DNA of 64,000 nt from an uncultured Clostridia bacterium (GTDB lineage Bacteria > Bacillota > Clostridia > Lachnospirales > Anaerotignaceae). The stretch is from the NCBI GenBank assembly GCA_910587735.1, contig CAJUNT010000002.1, forward strand, positions 1-64,000, read 5' to 3'. A program made the translations under genes and the position numbers. The notes under the pieces were generated by a model, which ran no database searches, was not told where the DNA came from, and worked only from the letters and a program-made list of their open reading frames with translations. Shown here piece after piece: positions 35,613 to 43,347 of the stretch (position 1 is the stretch's first letter; each line of letters begins with the position of its first letter).

Positions 35613-36412
35613 AAAAATTATTAAAAATAAAAATACACCCCTTGCTTTTACCTCTTTTTTTATATTATGTATTTCAAAAAAATGTTTTTTTATTTTTAGG
35701 AATGATTTTTTTTGTAACAATACATGAAATGGGACATTGTATTACTGCAATTTGTTTTGGAGCAAAAATAAAACAAATTTGGTTTACCCCTGTAGGAGAA
35801 AGAGCGGTAATAAAAGGGCTAGAAGGAATTTCTTTTTTGAAAAGACAAATTGTTTTTTGTTCGGGACCTCTGGTTAGTTTAAGTATTGCCATTATTTGTA
35901 TAATACAAGGAAGTTATATATTTACTGTTTTTAATATTATGTTAGCAGTATTTAATTTACTACCATTTTTACCTTTAGACGGCGGAAATATTACACTTCA
36001 TATTGCAGGAAAAAAATATGGTATATTACGTACAGCAAGTATATTAGTAAAAGTAAGCAAAGGATTTGGATATTTTTTAATAGTAATAGGAATATTACAG
36101 GCAATATTATATCCATTTAATATTTCACTTGTTGTAATAGGCTGTTATATTGTTTACAGCAATCAAAAAGAATATTTACAAATTACATATCAAACATATC
36201 AAGCATTGCTTGCCGAAAATGCTGTTATAAAACAAGTAGAACAGGTTTATACAAAAAGAGATGTAAAATTAGGGGAATTGGTATCAAGAATGCACTTTGA
36301 TAAATATTTTTTTTATTGTTCTATATCACAAGGAAAAGTAGAATGGAAAAGTCAAAAAGAAATTATGGAATTACTTTTAAAAAGGGGTGCAGAGGGAAGT
36401 GTATGGCAATAA
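35609..36412 (+). CDS. spoIVFB: SpoIVFB-like site-2 metalloprotease (M50)
   Basis: 267-residue membrane protease of the site-2 family. The zinc motif HEMGH is at 39-43 and the third ligand is Asp124 in LLPFLPLDGGN, with about four to six membrane segments. A soluble C-terminal tail follows, shorter than two CBS domains. In Bacillus SpoIVFB cuts pro-sigma-K. It is translationally coupled to the LytM part upstream, which strongly supports a sporulation role. Confidence 0.85.
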   Translation: MKKLLKIKIHPLLLPLFLYYVFQKNVFLFLGMIFFVTIHEMGHCITAICFGAKIKQIWFTPVGERAVIKGLEGISFLKRQIVFCSGPLVSLSIAIICIIQGSYIFTVFNIMLAVFNLLPFLPLDGGNITLHIAGKKYGILRTASILVKVSKGFGYFLIVIGILQAILYPFNISLVVIGCYIVYSNQKEYLQITYQTYQALLAENAVIKQVEQVYTKRDVKLGELVSRMHFDKYFFYCSISQGKVEWKSQKEIMELLLKRGAEGSVWQ

Positions 36413-36428
36413 ATAATCATATAAATAT

Positions 36429-36474
36429 AAGCTAAGCCCATTCAAAAATGAGCCTAGCTTGTATTCTTTTTTTG
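36429..36474 (+). terminator. Terminator after spoIVFB
   Basis: AAGCTAAGCCCATT pairs with AATGAGCCTAGCTT (two mismatches), followed by a T-rich run. Confidence 0.7.
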
Positions 36475-36511
36475 AACAATGTATCATATTGATTTAAATA
36501 AATAGAATGTA

Positions 36512-36916
36512 TTACGCTTTGTTTAAGTCGTCTTCTAAGTATTTTTTTAATTCGTTATATGATTTTTCGTCCAAACGTGCTCCGCCTGTAAAAGAGCAAA
36601 GGAAATTACTTAAAGAGCCATCAAATGTTTTGTTAATAAAATTTTGTGTCCAGTATTTGATATGTTCTGTTTTTGTTTGTGATTGAGCGGTTGGATAATA
36701 GTATTTTTTATTTTTTACCATATCATATTGCAACGAACCTTTTTCAATCAATTTTACTAAAAAAGTATTTAATGTTTGTTTTTTCCAATTTTTAGATTTG
36801 TTGTCATTAAAATACTTTAATATTTCTGAAGCACTCAATTTTTTGTTTGTGTCCCAAAGAAATTCCATAATTTCCATTTCTGTTGCTGATAAATTATATT
36901 TGCTTTTACTTACCAT
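36512..36916 (-). CDS. BlaI/MecI/CopY-family transcriptional repressor
   Basis: 134-residue winged-helix repressor. N-terminal LSATEMEIMEFLW and the recognition region KKQTLNTFLVKLIEKG are typical; the C-terminal half is the dimerisation region. Usually paired with a BlaR/MecR-type membrane sensor protease, but none is adjacent, so it is an orphan here. It is convergent with spoIVFB, and its target is unknown. A GAGGTG ribosome site precedes the ATG. Confidence 0.88.
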   Translation of the reverse strand: MVSKSKYNLSATEMEIMEFLWDTNKKLSASEILKYFNDNKSKNWKKQTLNTFLVKLIEKGSLQYDMVKNKKYYYPTAQSQTKTEHIKYWTQNFINKTFDGSLSNFLCSFTGGARLDEKSYNELKKYLEDDLNKA

Positions 36917-36935
36917 GTAGCATCACCTCTATTTT

Positions 36936-36964
36936 ATTGTAAGATACTTTTGTAATTTAATCAA
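36936..36964 (-). promoter_or_regulatory. Promoter of the BlaI-type gene
   Basis: On the minus strand TTGATT, 17-bp spacer, TACAAT. TTACAA occurs in the spacer and again at the -10 region, 12 bp apart, which could be an autoregulatory site. Confidence 0.5.
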
Positions 36965-37134
36965 GAATTTTAGTAAAGAATTTTCGTAATTAATTTTTGT
37001 AAACACATACTATTATAATAGAATGTTAAATAATGGATTAATATAGCATATTTTTATTGATTTTTAATGAATTTTATAGTATAATAAAATATTTTTAATC
37101 ATATTTTGTGAAAAAATAAAAAATAAGTACGAAT

Positions 37135-37172
37135 AAAAAAGCAGTAAGTAAAAATAGACTTACTACTTTTTT
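37135..37172 (-). terminator. Terminator after dapB
   Basis: AAAAAAGCAGTAAGT pairs with ACTTACTACTTTTTT (one mismatch); on the minus strand it ends in T6. Confidence 0.8.
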
Positions 37173-37174
37173 CA

Positions 37175-37927
37175 TTAATCCATAACATCTTTCATAGTAT
37201 AGAAACCAGCTTTTTGTCCAGCTAAAAATTTTGCAGCTTTTACAGCACCTACAGCAAAAATATCTTTTGACATTGCTTTATGATTGAATTCTATTACCTC
37301 ATCACGTCCAGCAAATATAACATCATGTTCTCCTACGATTGTGCCACCTCTTACAGCGTGAATTCCGATTTCTGTTTTTTCTCTTTTTTCTCTTTTTTGA
37401 GAACGGTCAAAAACATAATGGTGTTCTTCTGAAAGTGATGCTTTGATAGCGTCTGCAATAGCAAGTGCTGTACCGCTTGGAGCATCAATTTTTTGATTAT
37501 GGTGTTTTTCTAATATTTCAATATCAAAACCAGATTCAGATAATGTTTGAGCTACCTTTTCCACAACGCTAATTAAAAGATTAACACCAACGGACATATT
37601 TGCTGATTTTAATATTGCTACAGATTGACTTGTTTCGTTAATTTGATTCAAAACTTGCTCAGAGATACCAGTTGTGCATATAACAACAGGTATTTGTTTT
37701 TGTTTCGCATATTCTAAAAGTTCTGGAATAGCAGAGGCAGTGGAAAAATCAATAATAACATCTGCTGAAACATCACAGTCAGCAATATTTTTAAATGTTT
37801 TAAAATCAGCTTGTGTTTCTCTTGGGTCTATACCAGCAACAATTTGACAATGAGGGTCTTTTTCCACAACAGATGCAACAACATGACCCATATGACCTCC
37901 ACAACCATGCATAATAATATTTATCAT
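37175..37927 (-). CDS. dapB: 4-Hydroxy-tetrahydrodipicolinate reductase
   Basis: Third dedicated enzyme of lysine/diaminopimelate synthesis, NAD(P)H-dependent. The N-terminal nucleotide-binding loop is GCGGHMGHVV (8-17), the catalytic motif is EKHHNQKIDAPSGTA near residue 145, and the C-terminus is the DapB-type AVKAAKFLAGQKAGFYTM. At 250 residues it is normal. AAGGAG precedes the ATG. It lies 172 bp after dapA, with a terminator-like hairpin and an inverted-repeat element between. Confidence 0.96.
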   Translation of the reverse strand: MINIIMHGCGGHMGHVVASVVEKDPHCQIVAGIDPRETQADFKTFKNIADCDVSADVIIDFSTASAIPELLEYAKQKQIPVVICTTGISEQVLNQINETSQSVAILKSANMSVGVNLLISVVEKVAQTLSESGFDIEILEKHHNQKIDAPSGTALAIADAIKASLSEEHHYVFDRSQKREKREKTEIGIHAVRGGTIVGEHDVIFAGRDEVIEFNHKAMSKDIFAVGAVKAAKFLAGQKAGFYTMKDVMD

Positions 37928-37951
37928 AAATAAAAACTCCTTTCGTTTTAC

Positions 37952-37979
37952 AAAAAAGTGCAGGAAAAACCTGCACTTT
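37952..37979 (-). terminator. Terminator-like hairpin between dapA and dapB
   Basis: On the minus strand AAAGTGCAGG pairs with CCTGCACTTT, 5-nt loop, then T-rich. Placed before dapB, it should reduce read-through from asd-dapA. Confidence 0.75.
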
Positions 37980-37982
37980 AGA

Positions 37983-38077
37983 CTATTAATAATATTAAAA
38001 TATGGGTATTTGTCTAAATTAAATTACTCTATTTAATAAGAAGGGACGTAGTGACAAAATACCTAATATTATTATAG
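37983..38077. repeat. Imperfect inverted-repeat element between dapA and dapB
   Basis: Ends CTATTAATAATATT...GTATTTGTC and GACAAAATACC...ATTATTATAG are imperfect inverted copies around a 35-bp centre. It holds no gene. It may be a degenerate mobile repeat or a foldback mRNA element. Confidence 0.4.
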
Positions 38078-38099
38078 TTTTAAAAATTTAAAAAATTTA

Positions 38100-38981
38100 T
38101 TAAATTAAACCATAGTTTTTCATAGCTTTTTTCAATACTTCTAAATGTTCTGGTTCCATTTCGCAAAGAGGTGCTTTGCAAACACCTACATTAAATCCCA
38201 TAAGAGATAATGCAGTTTTTACTGGAATAGGATTTACTTCACAGAATAAAGCATTGATTAACTCTATCGATTTTAATTGTAATTCTGATGCACCTTTTGT
38301 GTCACCAGCATGGAATTTTGCAACCATATCATGTGCGTCTTTTGGTGCAACATTAGCAAGTACAGAAATAATACCTTTTCCGCCCAATGAAAGAATAGGA
38401 ACATTTTGGTCATCGTTTCCAGAATATAAATCAAAGTCTGGACCACAAAGAGCAGCAATTTGTGCAATATTTGAGAAGTTACCACTTGCCTCTTTAATAC
38501 CAACAATATTTTTTACTTTAGAAAGTTCATAGCAAGTTTGTGGTGAAATGCTTAAACCAGTACGTCCAGGAACATTGTAAAGTATTACAGGAATATTGAT
38601 ACTGTTTGCAATAGCTGTATAATGTTTAATTAAGCCTTTTTGTGTTGTTTTGTTATAATAAGGTGTAACAAGCAGAACACCATCAACACCAACATTTTCA
38701 CAGCCTTTTGCTAATTCAATAGCGTGTGCTGTGTCATTGCTACCTGCACCTGCAATAACAGGAACACGTTTTGCAACTGTTTCAACAGCAAAACGAACAG
38801 TTTCAATTTGTTCTTCGTCTGTCATAGTAGATGCTTCTCCTGTTGTACCACAAATAATAATAGCATCTGTACCATTTTCTAATTGGAATTCCAACAATTC
38901 TTTTAATACTGGAAAGTTTACACTACCATCTGCCTGCATAGGTGTAATAATTGCAACACCAGAACCTGTAAATAAAGACAT
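38100..38981 (-). CDS. dapA: 4-Hydroxy-tetrahydrodipicolinate synthase
   Basis: Condenses pyruvate with aspartate semialdehyde. Schiff-base Lys163 in VGIKEASGN, Tyr135 in YNVPGRTG, and substrate loop CGTTGEA at 44-50 are present. At 293 residues it is normal. ATG 38981 follows GGAGGTG; the longer reading adds five residues. It lies 21 bp after asd and is cotranscribed under the lysine riboswitch. Confidence 0.97.
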   Translation of the reverse strand: MSLFTGSGVAIITPMQADGSVNFPVLKELLEFQLENGTDAIIICGTTGEASTMTDEEQIETVRFAVETVAKRVPVIAGAGSNDTAHAIELAKGCENVGVDGVLLVTPYYNKTTQKGLIKHYTAIANSINIPVILYNVPGRTGLSISPQTCYELSKVKNIVGIKEASGNFSNIAQIAALCGPDFDLYSGNDDQNVPILSLGGKGIISVLANVAPKDAHDMVAKFHAGDTKGASELQLKSIELINALFCEVNPIPVKTALSLMGFNVGVCKAPLCEMEPEHLEVLKKAMKNYGLI

Positions 38982-39002
38982 ATAAAACACCTCCAAAAAT
39001 TT

Positions 39003-39998
39003 TTATTGCATATTTTCAATAATAACTTGTGCAATTTGAACTGCGTTTGTAGCTGCACCTTTTCTGATATTGTCAGCAACAACCCAAATGTTAATACCAT
39101 TCTCAACACTTTCATCACGGCGAATTCTGCCGATATAAACTTCGTCATGTCCAGCCGCATTAATAGCAAGAGGATAAACATTGTTTTGTGGGTCGTCTTC
39201 TAATATAATACCAGGTGCATTTTTTAATGTTTCAAATACTTCTTTTATATCAAAAGCATTTTCAAATTCAATATTAATAGATTCACTATGACTATCAAAT
39301 ACAGGTACACGTACTGTTGTAGCTGTAACTTTTAAGTCAGGGTGATGTAATATTTTTCTTGTTTCATTAATCATTTTTTCTTCTTCTTTGGTATATCCGT
39401 TTTCTAAAAATACATCAATATGAGGTAAACAGTTGTTTGCAATAGGGTGAGGGAATTTTTTAGGTGCTTCTCCCTTTAAACCATCCTCTAAATCCTTCCA
39501 ACCAGCAACACCTGCGCCAGATACTGCTTGATATGTAGAATATACAACACGTTTAATTTTAAATTTATCATCTAAAGGCTTTAATGCAACCATTGCTTGT
39601 ATAGTAGAACAATTTGGATTTGCGATAATATTTTTGTGCCAGCTAATATCTTCTGGATTTACTTCTGGAACGATTAAAGGTACATTTGGGTCCATTCTCC
39701 ATTGAGAACTGTTATCTATAACAATACAGCCATGTTCTGCTGCAATAGGTGCATATTTTGCACTTGTACTGCCTCCAGCAGAAAATAAAGCAATGTCAAT
39801 TGGTTTATCAAAAGAATGTTCGTTTAATTCTTCTACAATATAATTTTTACCATTAAATGTTAGTGTAGAGCCAGCAGAACGACTAGAAGCCATAACATAA
39901 AAATTTTCAATAGGAAGCTGTCTTTCTTCCAAAACTTTTAAAAATGTTCTACCTACCATACCTGTTGCACCTACTACTGCTAAATTTACTTTTTTCAT
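39003..39998 (-). CDS. asd: Aspartate-semialdehyde dehydrogenase
   Basis: NADPH enzyme that makes aspartate semialdehyde from aspartyl phosphate. NADP loop GATGMVG is at 10-16, active-site Cys130 is in ANPNCSTIQ, and the later segments GAGVAGW and RVPVFDSHSE are typical. At 331 residues it is normal. AGGAG precedes the ATG. First gene of asd-dapA-dapB; the leader is a lysine riboswitch with a downstream terminator hairpin. Confidence 0.97.
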   Translation of the reverse strand: MKKVNLAVVGATGMVGRTFLKVLEERQLPIENFYVMASSRSAGSTLTFNGKNYIVEELNEHSFDKPIDIALFSAGGSTSAKYAPIAAEHGCIVIDNSSQWRMDPNVPLIVPEVNPEDISWHKNIIANPNCSTIQAMVALKPLDDKFKIKRVVYSTYQAVSGAGVAGWKDLEDGLKGEAPKKFPHPIANNCLPHIDVFLENGYTKEEEKMINETRKILHHPDLKVTATTVRVPVFDSHSESINIEFENAFDIKEVFETLKNAPGIILEDDPQNNVYPLAINAAGHDEVYIGRIRRDESVENGINIWVVADNIRKGAATNAVQIAQVIIENMQ

Positions 39999-40045
39999 TT
40001 GCCATTCACTCCTGATTTAAAAAATTGCTATTATATTTATTTATA

Positions 40046-40080
40046 AAAAAAATCCGACTTGCGCCGGAAAAAATCAGCAA
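40046..40080 (-). terminator. Riboswitch-controlled terminator before asd
   Basis: On the minus strand TCCGGC...GTCGGA forms a short stem followed by a T8 run, directly after the lysine aptamer and before asd. Confidence 0.7.
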
Positions 40081-40104
40081 TACATTTTGTAAAACTGATT
40101 ATTT

Positions 40105-40267
40105 GTAGCGCTCCATCTTTTTCAAGATGACAGTCATACAGTTATTCACTGCACAACCAGAAAAAAATTGATAAGGCAAAATTTTTCTTCGGCAAATTTC
40201 CCTTTTCACAAACATCTTTTGCCCCTTATAGCATTTGTCTGCGTACTATTGAAATATGCACCTCTAC
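40105..40267 (-). promoter_or_regulatory. Lysine riboswitch (L box)
   Basis: The minus strand carries the lysine aptamer: P1 GTAG/CTAC, 5' AGAGGTGC, then GGGGCAAAAGATG, GCCGAAG, the CTGGTTGTGCAGTGAATAACTG region, ACTGTCATC and the closing GGAGCGCTAC. Lysine binding should favour the terminator downstream and lower asd-dapA(-dapB) expression. Confidence 0.92.
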
Positions 40268-40289
40268 TTTATATGTGTAATTATTTAAT

Positions 40290-40318
40290 AGTCTAGCATG
40301 AAAATGATAGTGTGTCAA
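40290..40318 (-). promoter_or_regulatory. Promoter of the asd-dapA-dapB operon
   Basis: On the minus strand TTGACA, 17-bp spacer ending in TGC, TAGACT, about 20 bp before the riboswitch. Confidence 0.75.
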
Positions 40319-40427
40319 AGGTTTTTGATAAAAAAGTATAAATTTTAATGCATAGTAATCACAAAATCAGAAAACAATAATAACTGAAAAATACAGTTTT
40401 TACTGAAAAATAATGAGGAGTGTAATC

Positions 40428-40628
40428 ATGAGCAAAAAAGAACTGACACCAGAACAAAAAAAGGCAATGGAAATGAAATATGAAATTGCAAAAGAATTAG
40501 GTCTTTTAGAAAAAGTGAAAAAAATGGGATGGAAGGGATTAACGAGCAGAGAAAGCGGAAAAATAGGAGGACTAATGGGAAAGAAAAATAGAGAAAATAA
40601 AAAAACTGATAATCAAAAAGAGTCTTAA
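40428..40628 (+). CDS. Small acid-soluble spore protein, alpha/beta-type family
   Basis: A 66-residue basic protein. EIAKELGLLEKVKKMGW followed by LTSRESGKIGGLMGKK matches the DNA-binding pattern of alpha/beta-type small acid-soluble spore proteins, in particular the SspF-like branch (ELG, GW, LT, GxIGG). These coat and protect spore DNA. ATG 40428 is preceded by GAGGAG. It is divergent from the asd operon, with a terminator at 40639. Supports a sporulating host. Confidence 0.82.
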   Translation: MSKKELTPEQKKAMEMKYEIAKELGLLEKVKKMGWKGLTSRESGKIGGLMGKKNRENKKTDNQKES

Positions 40629-40638
40629 ATTGTTTATA

Positions 40639-40692
40639 GATATTCGTCATGTATTGCTATCATAAAATAAGCATGCTGACGAATATCATTTT
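40639..40692 (+). terminator. Terminator after the spore-protein gene
   Basis: An exact 11-bp stem GATATTCGTCA/TGACGAATATC with a 27-nt loop, followed by ATTTTTG. Confidence 0.7.
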
Positions 40693-40709
40693 TGATTTTA
40701 TAAATATAT

Positions 40710-40739
40710 TTGACGAAAATGACACTATTGTACTATAAT
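40710..40739 (+). promoter_or_regulatory. Promoter of the methyltransferase-hslO pair
   Basis: TTGACG, 18-bp spacer, TATAAT, 35 bp before the GTG start. Confidence 0.75.
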
Positions 40740-40773
40740 ATATGGATATTTTATAATATAAAGGAGGAGCAGT

Positions 40774-41571
40774 GTGGAGGCATATGAGGCATTTGCATCA
40801 ATATATGATGCATTTATGGAAGAAATAGATTATGATATGTGGGTAGCATATCTCCACAAAATTTGGGAAAAAGAATGTTTTCAACCAAAGTTGATTGTAG
40901 ATTTGGGTTGTGGAACAGGAAATGTAACACAAATTTTAGCAAAACAAGGATATCATATGATAGGTATTGATTTTTCGGAAGATATGCTTGCTGAAGCAAA
41001 AAAAAAGGCAGAAACGGAAAACTTAAATATATTATATATTTTGCAGGACATGAGAGAATTTGAATTGTATGGTACTGTAAATTGTATCATTAGTTTATGT
41101 GATAGTTTGAACTATATTACAGAAGAAGAGGAACTTTTACAAGTATTCTGTTTAGTAAATAATTATCTTCATCCCAAGGGATTATTTATATTTGATTTGA
41201 ATACAGAATATAAATTTAAAGAAATATTGGCTCAAAATTCTTTTTCAGAAACAAAAGAGGATTCTGCATACATATGGGAAAATTATTATGATGAACAAGA
41301 AAATATAAACGAATATTATGTAAATTTTTTTATAAAGCAAAAAGATGGAAAATATGAAAGAAAAGAAGAATATCATTACCAAAAAGCATATGATATCTCA
41401 ATAATAAAAAGACTTTTGGAGCAAAGTGGTTTACAGTTATCTGCAATATATGATGCTTATACATTTGAGCCTCCAAGGAAAGATAGTCAAAGAATTTATT
41501 TTGTAGCAAGAGAAGTGCAGAAAACAGGTAATTGTGATGTATTACAGGAGGAAATGGAACATGAAAGATGA
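40774..41571 (+). CDS. Class I SAM-dependent methyltransferase
   Basis: 265-residue methyltransferase of the type often found beside hslO in Clostridia. It opens with YEAFASIYDAFMEEIDYDMW, typical of this group; motif I is IVDLGCGTGN at about 39-48, and an acidic SAM-binding residue lies in MIGIDFSEDML. Substrate unknown. The GTG start has AAGGAGGAG before it. Its end overlaps hslO by 11 nt. Confidence 0.88.
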   Translation: MEAYEAFASIYDAFMEEIDYDMWVAYLHKIWEKECFQPKLIVDLGCGTGNVTQILAKQGYHMIGIDFSEDMLAEAKKKAETENLNILYILQDMREFELYGTVNCIISLCDSLNYITEEEELLQVFCLVNNYLHPKGLFIFDLNTEYKFKEILAQNSFSETKEDSAYIWENYYDEQENINEYYVNFFIKQKDGKYERKEEYHYQKAYDISIIKRLLEQSGLQLSAIYDAYTFEPPRKDSQRIYFVAREVQKTGNCDVLQEEMEHER

Positions 41572-42439
41572 ATTGATTAGAGCAATTGGTGCTGATGGTG
41601 CTGTCAGAGCATTTGTTACTTATACAAAGGATATGGTACAACAGGCAAGAACACTTCATCATACAGCACCCGTTGCTACAGCAGCATTGGGAAGATTATT
41701 AACAGCAGGCTGTATGATGGGTTCTACACTAAAAGGGGAAAAAGATTTAATAACATTGCAAATAAGAGGAGATGGACCTTTGCAGGGTATTGTTGTAACG
41801 GCAGACAGCAAGGGCAGAACGAAAGGCTATGTATTTCAGCCTAATGTAGAAATTCCTAATAAATGTAAAGGAAAGTTGGACGTAAGTGGTGCAATAGGTA
41901 ATGGCGTTTTGAGAATCATAAAGGATATTGGTATGAAAGAACCTTATTCTGGTGAAATTGAATTAGTAACAGGTGAAATTGCAGAAGATTTAACATATTA
42001 TTTTGCACAGTCTGAACAAACTCCTTCTGCTGTGGGATTAGGTGTACTGGTGGATAGAGATACTTCTGTAAAACAAGCAGGAGGATTTATTGTACAGCTT
42101 ATGCCAGATACAGAAGAAGAAATTGTTGCACAGTTAGAAAAAAATATTTCTGAAATACCTTATATTACAGACTTATATGATATGGGAAAAACACCAGAAG
42201 ATATATTAGCAATGCTTTTAAAAGGTTTAGAGCCTAAAATAACAGATAGAACAGACATTTGTTTTTATTGTAATTGTACAAGGGAAAGAGTAGAAAAAGC
42301 ATTAATTAGTATAGGAAAACAAGAATTAGAAAAAATAATAGAAGAAGATAAACAGGCAACATTACATTGTCATTTTTGTGCAAAAGAATATCATTTTGAA
42401 CAAAATGAGCTAATTTCACTTTTGGAAAGTGCAAAATAA
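41561..42439 (+). CDS. hslO: Redox-regulated chaperone Hsp33
   Basis: 292-residue chaperone that is switched on when oxidants release zinc from its C-terminal cysteines. The zinc motif is CNC near 238 plus CHFC near 270. The N-terminal domain begins IRAIGADGAVRAF. ATG 41561 has AGGAGG before it; the longer reading starts inside the methyltransferase gene. A terminator follows at 42462. Confidence 0.95.
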   Translation: MKDELIRAIGADGAVRAFVTYTKDMVQQARTLHHTAPVATAALGRLLTAGCMMGSTLKGEKDLITLQIRGDGPLQGIVVTADSKGRTKGYVFQPNVEIPNKCKGKLDVSGAIGNGVLRIIKDIGMKEPYSGEIELVTGEIAEDLTYYFAQSEQTPSAVGLGVLVDRDTSVKQAGGFIVQLMPDTEEEIVAQLEKNISEIPYITDLYDMGKTPEDILAMLLKGLEPKITDRTDICFYCNCTRERVEKALISIGKQELEKIIEEDKQATLHCHFCAKEYHFEQNELISLLESAK

Positions 42440-42461
42440 AAAGTTATTTTCAAAAGATTAT

Positions 42462-42495
42462 AAAAGCAGATAATTTTTTAATTGTCTGCTTTTTC
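42462..42495 (+). terminator. Terminator after hslO
   Basis: AAAAGCAGATAATT pairs with AATTGTCTGCTTTT (one mismatch), followed by T. Confidence 0.8.
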
Positions 42496-43032
42496 ATTAT
42501 AATGAAAAAGAAACTTTTTTGCTAAAAAATACTATATAGATATAACCAGTATTGATACAATAATTTAATGTAATAAAAATAAAGTTTTATTATACAATAT
42601 ACCTAGTCTATTTTATGAAATATAGTCTGTACTAAAATATAGAATCATTGTATAAATATAATATAAAAATAGCATAAATGTAATTTAAAATGCAGTTTAT
42701 AGCATAATTTGATTGATATTTAACAATAAATTAAAATAGTATATAATGAGCTTTCTTAAAATAAGTATATATTGACAAATGTTTTGGAGTATTTTATTAT
42801 ATTGTTATATGTAAAATGTTGAGAATTATTATTCAAGTATGATGAATTTATATCAAATGTATTTAAAATACAAAATGAGATATGATAGAAAATAGTAATG
42901 TTTTTGTGCAAAATGAGTATTTTATGTTTTCATAAATATTGCTATATGCAAATCATTTGAATCAAAAATATTCTGAACATTTTTATTGTTTAGTTATTAT
43001 AAAAAATTATGAATATTAAGGGGGGAAAACGT
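42496..43032. other. AT-rich leader region of the V-ATPase operon
   Basis: About 540 bp without a gene. The only clear signal is the promoter at 42772-42800, leaving a leader of about 225 nt in which I recognise no RNA family. Confidence 0.5.
42772..42800 (+). promoter_or_regulatory. Promoter of the V-ATPase operon
   Basis: TTGACA, 17-bp spacer, TATTAT, the same boxes as the tRNA promoter at 6583. Confidence 0.75.
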
Positions 43033-43344
43033 GTGGCATTTGAAATTATGAAAGAAATATTGGAAGCAGAACAGCGTGCAGAAGAAATACTGAAGCAAGC
43101 ATCTGTGGAAAAAGAAACAATGAAAGCAGAAGCAGCAGAAAAAAGCAGCAATATGATTGCAGACGCTCAAAAAATGGCAAAGCAAACAAGCAAAGAAAAA
43201 ATTGAAGAAGCGATTGCGGGAAGCCAGTCAAAAAAAGATGAAATTTTAGCAGAAGCAAAAAAATGCTGCGAAGAAATCAAAGAAACTGCACAAACACGTC
43301 TGGAACAGGCAGCAGATGCAGTAATCAGAAAGGTAGTGGGGTAA
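43033..43344 (+). CDS. V-type ATPase subunit G/H-like stalk protein
   Basis: A 103-residue, highly charged, coiled-coil protein (heptads rich in Glu, Lys and Ala) at the head of a V-type ATPase operon. This is the place of the peripheral-stalk subunit G (archaeal H), which pairs with subunit E. GTG 43033 is chosen because AAGGGGGG lies 6-7 nt upstream; ATG 43009 lies before that site. The gene ends 3 bp before subunit I. Confidence 0.82.
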   Translation: MAFEIMKEILEAEQRAEEILKQASVEKETMKAEAAEKSSNMIADAQKMAKQTSKEKIEEAIAGSQSKKDEILAEAKKCCEEIKETAQTRLEQAADAVIRKVVG

Positions 43345-43347
43345 GAT

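Noticed and set aside
40320..40360. Sigma-G-like promoter (CATAGTA) before the spore-protein gene
   Set aside because: The -10-like box exists, but no properly spaced -35 box was found, so it is not listed as a feature.
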